A DNA stretch of 64,000 nucleotides from Ignavibacteriales bacterium. Its GTDB lineage: Bacteria; Bacteroidota; Ignavibacteria; UBA10030. Under the pieces are notes generated by a model. It saw only the letters and a list, made by a program, of their open reading frames with translations, did no database searches and was not told the DNA's origin. The position numbers and the translations under genes were made by a program. The stretch is taken from NCBI GenBank assembly GCA_026390575.1, contig JAPLFR010000006.1, positions 62,001-126,000 on the forward strand. Direction: 5' to 3'. Shown here in pieces: positions 58,582-64,000 of this stretch; within the stretch, counting starts at the first letter, position 1, and the number at the start of each line of letters is the position of its first letter.

Positions 58582-59205
58582 TTAACGCTGCTTTAATATA
58601 TCTTGCCGAACTTGTTTTTCCAGGCGCATATGTTCTTCAGCTGAAATATGAAACCTCTCTCGCATGGCATCAAGCCGGTCCAAATCTTGAGGGGTAATAG
58701 ATCCATTCTTCCAACAGTCAACAATCGCCTGCAAATAGATTTCAAGCCGAACCTCCTGCTCTAAACTCGCATGTACTTCATCGCTTATACCCATCGATTT
58801 GCGTAATGTGGACAATAAATTTTCTTCATCTTTACTCATCGATCCATTCGCCCATGCTTGTTTCAAAGTCTGTGCGTATGCCTGCAAATAAACAACCGGA
58901 TTAACATGTTGGGCTTGTGCGTTTTTTTCTGTCTCTGCGCGCCGCTTCTCTTCTTCTTGTTGAGGAAGAACAATCTTCTCAGTTTTGTTAATCACTTCCT
59001 CTGGTCGATGTTGGCTCGCTGCCTCAACTTGTTGTTTAACATCCTGTGCTTGATTCTGAACAGGCGCTGTCGGTTCTTTGGCCTTGTCAACGGGTGTATT
59101 TATTGACGCATCTAGCGATGGCGCAGATTCACTTTTCTTTTTCTGCTCAAGGATCTTTTGCTTAAGCTCTGCAACTCTTTTTCGCTGTTCGTCTATATCT
59201 GCCAT
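58582..59205 (-). CDS. Hypothetical coiled-coil protein with two TerB-like repeats
   Basis: 207 residues. N-terminal coiled coil (MADIDEQRKRVAELKQKILE), a Gln/Glu/Pro-rich linker (about 25-105), then two similar helical units of about 50 residues, at about 108-155 and 157-204. Both start VYLQAYAQTLKQAWANGSM or IYLQAIVDCWKNGSI and end with SDEVHASLEQEVR or SAEEHMRLEKQVR. Such repeats recall TerB-like or SHOCT-type helical modules. Cytoplasmic; function unknown. Its start is about 650 bases upstream of the rRNA promoter region on the same strand. Confidence 0.65.
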   Translation of the reverse strand: MADIDEQRKRVAELKQKILEQKKKSESAPSLDASINTPVDKAKEPTAPVQNQAQDVKQQVEAASQHRPEEVINKTEKIVLPQQEEEKRRAETEKNAQAQHVNPVVYLQAYAQTLKQAWANGSMSKDEENLLSTLRKSMGISDEVHASLEQEVRLEIYLQAIVDCWKNGSITPQDLDRLDAMRERFHISAEEHMRLEKQVRQDILKQR

Positions 59206-59349
59206 TGTCTAAATATCAAAATTACTATGTTTTTGTGTTGCAAGGATTCTATTTCAGAAATATGCCGTGCCTTTTCAAGATATCTAAATCACCACCGAAT
59301 GTCAACGAAACCACAGACTCCAGTTTCCCTGAATCCAGGGATCATACGA

Positions 59350-59523
59350 TCACGGCTTGTCTGGCAGTTCGCGGAATGCTTTTCCAAAGAGATCGTCTGC
59401 AACTGAAGGCGAATCAACAAAATCATGAAATTCCATTCCTTCGGACTGTTTTCGCCTGAGCAATAACACCGTCAATGAAATTGCTGCTCCAGCAAGCACA
59501 CCAAGCATGATATATTTCTTCAT
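59350..59523 (-). CDS. Small single-pass membrane protein (57 aa)
   Basis: A 57-residue ORF with GAGGGG nine bases before the ATG at 59523. MKKYIMLGVLAGAAISLTVL forms an N-terminal membrane helix, followed by LLRRKQ and an acidic tail (DFVDSPSVADDLFGKAF). This layout matches YtxH/gas-vesicle-GvpP-like small envelope proteins. It lies 144 bases upstream of the TerB-like protein gene on the same strand and may be co-transcribed. Confidence 0.65.
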   Translation of the reverse strand: MKKYIMLGVLAGAAISLTVLLLRRKQSEGMEFHDFVDSPSVADDLFGKAFRELPDKP

Positions 59524-59793
59524 TGCTTTTATCCCCTCATTTCGATCAGGTTAAATCCTTTAAAAACTTTTTATCGACTCAATAATAAAAAAATCGTTTC
59601 AAGAGATTCCACCGCTCAACCGACCATCGACATTGCAGAGTAAAAATCAAATGCACCGAAATGCTTTTTTCACTTCAGTGGGAAATACGATTATTCATGG
59701 ATACCCAAAAAGGTACGTTCGAGTTTTACACCTCTTACGTTTTTATATACAAGAAGCTCAAGGTGAGGCAATAATAACTTTGCTAAAAAATAT

Positions 59794-59827
59794 CAGCTTG
59801 CCCGCGCAATAAGCGGCAGGCAAGCTG
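59794..59827 (-). terminator. Terminator after Hc1-like gene
   Basis: CAGCTTGCC/GGCAAGCTG stem; on the minus strand followed by ATATTTTTTAG. It lies 17 bases past the Hc1-like stop. Nothing else is seen in the gap at 59524-59793. Confidence 0.75.
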
Positions 59828-59843
59828 GTTGAAAATGACGAAT

Positions 59844-60059
59844 TTATGCTGCCGGCGGCGGAGTCGGCTGTGATGGTTCTTCCGCCATCTTTGCTTTCAC
59901 ATCCTGTACTTCATTACGAATTTCTTGTGCTTTCCTTTTTAAGCTGGCCATATGTTTGCGTAAACGCACACCTGCCGATTTGTTTTGCTTTATATAAAAC
60001 TTTTCGAAATCTGCCTGGAATGTTGCTACGAGTTCCTGCAATTCTTTAAATCGATCCAT
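59844..60059 (-). CDS. Histone H1-like protein Hc1
   Basis: 71 residues: MDRFKELQELVATFQADFEKF, then basic KSAGVRLRKHMASLKRKAQEI and a Pro-rich end (PSQPTPPPAA). This is the short Hc1 family known from Chlamydiae and FCB bacteria, where it binds DNA and helps compact the chromosome. AGGAG seven bases upstream fixes the start. Single gene with its own terminator. Confidence 0.85.
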   Translation of the reverse strand: MDRFKELQELVATFQADFEKFYIKQNKSAGVRLRKHMASLKRKAQEIRNEVQDVKAKMAEEPSQPTPPPAA

Positions 60060-60426
60060 CTTATTGCTCCTATGTTAGTTCTACCTGTATTAGTTTTTAG
60101 CTTTCAATTATCAGCGTTCGTTTATGAGCTAATAACCTTATGCTATTCGTTGTTCAGTATCCGCATACCTGAAAAAATCCACTTCACTTATAAATTTTTA
60201 GTTTGTAAGGTGCGGATTACATTCAAATTTCGCCAGTAAGATACGCATTTAGTTGGAGAAGTCAAAGCGACTGGCGATTTTTTTAATTATTCACTATATG
60301 GTTTGAGAAATCCACATACGATATCACCGAGTGACTGTTTTGAAAACTACGGAATCAATACGTTTGACTTTTTACGATTTTGGGGATAGATTATCCCAAC
60401 ATAATTACTCATAAAGGAAGTCCACA
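60060..60426. other. Non-coding gap before nitroreductase gene
   Basis: 367 bases between the divergent Hc1-like and nitroreductase genes. I see no ORF, hairpin or repeat that I can support; the promoters of both genes must lie here. Confidence 0.4.
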
Positions 60427-61066
60427 ATGAAATTTGCCCGTTTGTTTATTTTTCTCAGTATTTCTTTCTCACTCTCTTTAGCTCAAGATTTAAAACCCAT
60501 CCAACTTCCTCCGCCACAGACTGAAATCGGCAAACCTTTGATGCAAGTATTAAAACTTCGACAATCTTCGAGGACGTTTACCGCAAAGCCGTTGCCCCTG
60601 CAAGAACTTTCGAATCTTCTTTGGGCGGCATATGGAATAAATCGTCCCGAGAACGGAAAACGGACAGCTCCATCGGCAATGAACTGGCAGGAAATTGATA
60701 TATATGTGATGATGCAAAGCGGGACGTATATGTACGATGCAAAATCCAATAGTTTATTACTCATTACAGAAAAGGATTTACGAGAACCTACCGGCAAACA
60801 ATCGTTCGTAAAAGAAGCGCCCCCTCAATCTCGTATATATCGCAGATGAGAAGCGAATGACTCGTGCAAATGATGAAGATAGAATCCGCTGGAGTTCTGC
60901 AGATGCCGGATTCATTGCACAGAACGTGTATCTTTATTGTGCTTCGGAAGGATTGGCAGTTGTTGTGAGAGGAATGGTTGATCGTGAAACTCTTACGAAA
61001 GAATTGAAGCTTCGGCCCCAACAAAAGATTGTTCTCAGCCAGACAGTTGGATATCCAAAACAATGA
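60427..61066 (+). pseudogene. Nitroreductase-family (SagB-like) protein, frameshifted
   Basis: Signal peptide (MKFARLFIFLSISFSLSLAQ), then a nitroreductase domain: LMQVLKLRQSSRTFTAKPL, LSNLLWAAYGINRPENGKRT, APSAMNWQEID. After KQSFVKEAP the frame fails: the annotated frame stops at 60849, whereas the +1 reading (APLNLVYIADEKRMTRA, then SADAGFIAQNVYLYCASEGL, VVVRGMVD, VGYPKQ) continues the domain to 61066. The shift lies in the five-C run at 60820-60824; dropping one C joins both halves into a full-length protein of about 213 residues. Either a recent mutation, slippage or a read error. AAGGAAG precedes the ATG. Confidence 0.85.
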
Positions 61067-61144
61067 ATGGATGATTTTAGATTGCAGATTTTCGATGAGT
61101 TACTATGCCGAAGGGAAAGTTCTCAGTAAAAGAACAACCGCGAC

Positions 61145-61525
61145 TCAACGATTCGAAGAGGGTTTCGGAAAGATTATCGAGATATGTTTCACTAAATATT
61201 CAGCTGAAATAGGTTTTACAAGATATAACGAAACTTTGTATTTGAGAAGTTCTTTCACAAGCACCATTTCAGAATGAGATGTGACGATAACAACCGGTAA
61301 ATTTCGCGTGGCACGGTTGGAACGAATAGCTATTAATGTATCTTTTCCGTTCATCGTCGGCATTTCGTAATCGAGAAAAACAACATCGGGGTTCTCAGAC
61401 GAAATTTTCTTTATCGCCTCTTCACCATTCGCTGCTTCAACAATCTCCGCGCCAAATTCCTTGCTCAGTATTTTACCAAGAAGCATTCTGCTCTCAAGAC
61501 TATCGTCAACGATAAGTGCCTTCAT
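61145..61525 (-). CDS. Single-domain response regulator
   Basis: 126 residues from the ATG at 61525 (AGGATTGGG before it; the frame opens further to 61639). Receiver motifs: acidic pair in LIVDDSLESR, phosphoacceptor Asp in VVFLDYEMPTMNGKD, Thr/Ser in VIVTSHSE and Lys in LYLVKPISA. No output domain. CheY-like messenger; partner kinase not obvious, though the propeller sensor to the right (62142 on) is a possibility. Confidence 0.92.
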   Translation of the reverse strand: MKALIVDDSLESRMLLGKILSKEFGAEIVEAANGEEAIKKISSENPDVVFLDYEMPTMNGKDTLIAIRSNRATRNLPVVIVTSHSEMVLVKELLKYKVSLYLVKPISAEYLVKHISIIFPKPSSNR

Positions 61526-61654
61526 CCCAATCCTATTTTTTATGAACAGAAACAATGAAATATAGCGACCTATAATCTTAATCGCAATCATTATCGATTC
61601 ATCCGGCCACACTGTTTCACTCCTTCGCAAGCTTGACATCTCAAGCTCCTACAT

Positions 61655-61740
61655 CTTCCATTTACCGTCTGCCGTTTACCCTCTACCATCTACCGTTTAC
61701 CATTTACCGTTTACCATTCACCGTTTACCATTTACCGTTT
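61655..61740. repeat. Heptamer tandem repeat (GTTTACC/ATTTACC)
   Basis: About eleven imperfect copies of a 7-base unit, alternating forms of GTTTACC and ATTTACC, from ATTTACCGTCTGCC to ATTTACCG. No coding frame. In the gap between the response regulator and the decayed enzyme tail. Confidence 0.85.
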
Positions 61741-61920
61741 TTATCATATTTGCGTATCATTTAGAGAAAGACATAGTTCGGTAATATATTCATGCATTGC
61801 GGTATTTATAACATCGTCTTTCTTGGCTGTATGCCAATTGTTAGATAGATATTAATAATTTTATAGGTTTTTCTTTCAACATAAGCTCAGTGTTTATTGA
61901 GGACAAGAATCTCCTTTCAG

Positions 61921-62028
61921 GCATTAAAATTGTTGCACAGAGTACAGCTCAGGGTTGACGGACAAGTGGTCGAAGGGAACATAGTTCCGAAACCTCTTAC
62001 TGATGCCATTCAAGTTGTGGTTCAATAA
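61921..62028 (+). pseudogene. C-terminal remnant of a phosphorylase-like enzyme (tentative)
   Basis: A short frame ends RVDGQVVEGNIVPKPLTDAI then VQ and TAA at 62026. The pattern (V/L)DGxxxxGNxIP near a C-terminus is that of cellobiose-phosphorylase-type (GH94) enzymes. There is no start codon or upstream domain, so it can only be a remnant. The hairpin at 62025-62064 follows immediately, as a terminator would. Confidence 0.35.
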
Positions 62029-62064
62029 CTTCTATCTTAATATGAATAATAAGATAGAAGTTAT
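62025..62064. terminator. Long AT-rich hairpin
   Basis: Perfect 15-bp stem ATAACTTCTATCTTA/TAAGATAGAAGTTAT with a 10-base loop. No T tract. Overlaps the TAA of the enzyme remnant. Confidence 0.65.
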
Positions 62065-62141
62065 GTACGAATGAACTTACCAAAGGTTATGAAAATTAAC
62101 TTACAGGATGTTTGTTTCAGAGGAGGAAAAACGTAAATAAT

Positions 62142-64000
62142 TTGACGCATAGTAAGAACACATATTTCCGGAGTATAATATTCATCGTTGTATTGATAGT
62201 CTGCACGGTGTCCTCAGCCCTTGCTCTCGATCCTCAAAAAACTATAAATCAGTACGGGCATAATGTTTGGCTAAAACAGAATGGCCTGCCGGCGAACGCT
62301 GTCAATGTTGGCCTGCAGGGACGAGATGGCTATCTCTGGCTTGGTACTTCGGCAGGTCTCTTCCGCTTCGATGGAGTCAATTTTACTCCGGTGAATACAA
62401 ATCCGAAGGATAGTAAAGTAATTGAAACCATTTCAACGTTATGTTTTTCCAGAGATAGCAATCTCTGGGTCGGAACAACTTTCAGTAATCTTCGACGCAT
62501 TAAGAACGAGAAAATTTTTCGTTACAGTGGAGCTGATGGACTTCTCTCGAGAGAAATACAAGTATTATTGGAAAGCAAGATTGGACACATCTGGGTTGGT
62601 ACAACGTACGGCCTCTTTATGTATGCTGGAGGAAAATTCATATCTGTACCCATCAATCCGCGATATATCACCAGTCTTACAGAAGATTCACTTGGCAGAA
62701 TTTGGGTGGGGACACATGAAGGAGTGCGTATCTTCGATGATGTTCGCATGACACAAGTCGGTACCATGACAATCGCAAATGGATTGCCCCACGATATAAC
62801 TACCACTCTCTTTACTGATCGTGATTCAAATGTTTGGGTTGGAACAGTTAATGGGCTGGTCCGTTGGAAGAATGGTGCTTTGAAAACCTACAAATGGTCG
62901 GATGGTATACACAGTGATCACATCACTTCCGTTTGTGAAGACAGAGATAACAATCTGTGGTTCGGAACATACAAGGGAATCAATCGTTTGACGAAGGGAA
63001 CATGGTCGAGCATGACATATTTATATGGACTCACAAACGACCACGTTCTTAATATCTTTGAAGATCACGAAGGCAGTATCTGGGTGTGCACATTAGAGGG
63101 ACTCAACCAGTATACGGATGTGAATATCACTTCCTATACAACGAAAGAAGGTCTCGCGAGCGATTATATTTCGGGCATTGCCGAGACTCCTGACAGTACT
63201 CTTTACATTCTCAGTAATGCAGATGGAGTAATAATGCATATGAAGAATGGCCGTACTATCATAGATACTGCAAATGTGGGGCCGGCGTATGTGGCGCGTG
63301 ATGGCAGTCTGTGGATCAGTCAAACCGGCTTGCTTCTCAACATAAAGAATAATCGGATCAAACGTTTTACTCCCCAAACAGGTTTGCCTAATAAGTGGTT
63401 TTCTGCTATCACGGAAGACAGTGTAAGTTTAATTCTCTATGTCGATGGTATAGGTCTTCAAAGATTTGTTGATGGACGGTTGAAGCCCTATCTCCTCAAG
63501 AACGGGGAACCGTATCATACTTTGGAATATGTCGCATGCCTTTATTCTCAACTTCATGGTCCTCTATGGATTGGTTCTACAAACGGTCTTGTGAAGATAG
63601 AGAATGGATCTTCTACAATGTTCAAACAAACAGAAGGGTTGGCCGGGCCCTGGGTTAATTGCATTCTCGATGATCAGCTGGGAAGCCTGTGGATCACTTC
63701 CCCGAGTGACGGACTTACACGATATAACAATGGTAAACTTACCCCCTTGAGCATCAAGGATGGTTTATTCACGTCCGAATTCTATTGCGTGCTTTGTGAT
63801 AATGAGGGCGATCTCTGGTTGAGCAGTCCAAGTGGTATCATCTATCTGAAACGCGCAGATATTGATGACTATCAAGCAGGAAAGATCAAAACATTGCATT
63901 CACAAGTTTATGTCACTGCCGACGGAATGAAAACAGATGAATGCTTCGGCGGGTGGCAGCCTGTTGGATGGAAGACGCATGATGGATGTTTATGGTTTGC
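62142..64000 (+). CDS. Two-component sensor with N-terminal beta-propeller (partial)
   Basis: Open to the right edge, at least 619 residues. No ATG in frame: the TTG at 62142 is the best start, although AGGAGG at 62121 is 15 bases away. Signal or anchor segment (SIIFIVVLIVCTVSSALAL), then repeated Reg_prop blades of about 45 residues with LWVGTxxGLxR-type cores (GYLWLGTSAGLFRFDG, NLWVGTT, HIWVGTTYGLFMY, RIWVGTHEGV, SLWIxx). In such proteins a Y_Y_Y domain, membrane helix and histidine kinase or other output follow; here they lie outside the window. Probably an extracellular ligand sensor, often for polysaccharides. Confidence 0.85.
   Translation, partial: MTHSKNTYFRSIIFIVVLIVCTVSSALALDPQKTINQYGHNVWLKQNGLPANAVNVGLQGRDGYLWLGTSAGLFRFDGVNFTPVNTNPKDSKVIETISTLCFSRDSNLWVGTTFSNLRRIKNEKIFRYSGADGLLSREIQVLLESKIGHIWVGTTYGLFMYAGGKFISVPINPRYITSLTEDSLGRIWVGTHEGVRIFDDVRMTQVGTMTIANGLPHDITTTLFTDRDSNVWVGTVNGLVRWKNGALKTYKWSDGIHSDHITSVCEDRDNNLWFGTYKGINRLTKGTWSSMTYLYGLTNDHVLNIFEDHEGSIWVCTLEGLNQYTDVNITSYTTKEGLASDYISGIAETPDSTLYILSNADGVIMHMKNGRTIIDTANVGPAYVARDGSLWISQTGLLLNIKNNRIKRFTPQTGLPNKWFSAITEDSVSLILYVDGIGLQRFVDGRLKPYLLKNGEPYHTLEYVACLYSQLHGPLWIGSTNGLVKIENGSSTMFKQTEGLAGPWVNCILDDQLGSLWITSPSDGLTRYNNGKLTPLSIKDGLFTSEFYCVLCDNEGDLWLSSPSGIIYLKRADIDDYQAGKIKTLHSQVYVTADGMKTDECFGGWQPVGWKTHDGCLWF

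Noticed and set aside
59158-59459. Plus-strand frames opposite the small membrane protein gene
   Set aside because: They lie opposite the better supported minus-strand ORF 59350-59523 and have no ribosome binding site or recognisable features.
61655-61740. CRISPR-like or iteron origin array
   Set aside because: The unit is only seven bases with no spacers, and no replication initiator gene is adjacent.

Overview
The window is bacterial chromosome. Three things suggest a member of the FCB superphylum near Ignavibacteria/Chlorobi rather than true Bacteroidetes. First, a secreted repeat protein ends in a type IX secretion (T9SS) sorting domain with an NPFNP-type motif. Second, strong AGGAGG-like ribosome binding sites precede many genes and the 16S 3' end carries CCTCC. 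Third, two promoters (rRNA operon and SAM riboswitch) have classical TTGAC-/TATATT hexamers with 17-base spacers. The affiliation is inference; the 16S gene at about 56.8-58.3 kb would settle it.

Layout. 1-8.1 kb is a signalling region: a membrane kinase with at least eight PAS domains (C-terminus beyond the left edge), a tiny ORF upstream of it, and three response-regulator proteins, two of them recent tandem paralogues with different C-terminal output modules. 8.2-22.4 kb is mixed housekeeping and envelope: TrkA-type K+ channel, Gfo/Idh oxidoreductase, PdxJ, an outer-membrane barrel protein, a CDF-like membrane protein, a Cho-type nuclease gene with a probable frameshift, a T9SS cargo, an RNA methyltransferase, a CDGSH protein, a DUF2911 protein, a macrodomain protein and a DUF1460 protein. 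22.5-30.3 kb is a minus-strand block: dnaB behind an AT-rich two-gene insert that includes a nuclease-like protein, a ferritin-VIT1 fusion, uracil-DNA glycosylase, coaBC, rpoZ, gmk and yicC. 30.3-41.1 kb reads mostly forward: perfect DnaA boxes, an NFACT/RqcH-like protein, a GNAT, a metallo-beta-lactamase remnant, a SAM-I riboswitch with a transsulfuration enzyme, an M20 peptidase (minus strand), a GH3 enzyme and a secreted protein with a duplicated unknown domain.

41.1-52.8 kb holds ctp-tmk, an ECF sigma factor with a LiaF-like partner, a TPR/CHAT lipoprotein whose CHAT catalytic residues look lost, and gdpD-adk and an outer-membrane protein with rlmN. 53.0-58.6 kb is a complete minus-strand rRNA operon (16S-Ile-Ala-23S-5S) with promoter, boxA sites, a leader hairpin and a terminator. 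58.6-64 kb carries small proteins (a TerB-like repeat protein, a 57-residue membrane protein, a histone H1-like Hc1 protein), a frameshifted nitroreductase, a response regulator, a heptamer repeat tract, a decayed enzyme tail and the start of a beta-propeller sensor that runs off the right edge.

No CRISPR array, transposase or prophage was recognised. The best candidates for undescribed biology are the duplicated HELHE-domain secreted protein (40.3-41.1 kb), the nuclease-like plus small-protein insert coupled to dnaB (23.9-25.0 kb), the TPR protein with a degenerate CHAT domain (46.0-48.6 kb), the paired response regulators (4.8-7.0 kb) and the structured element at about 18.44-18.53 kb.
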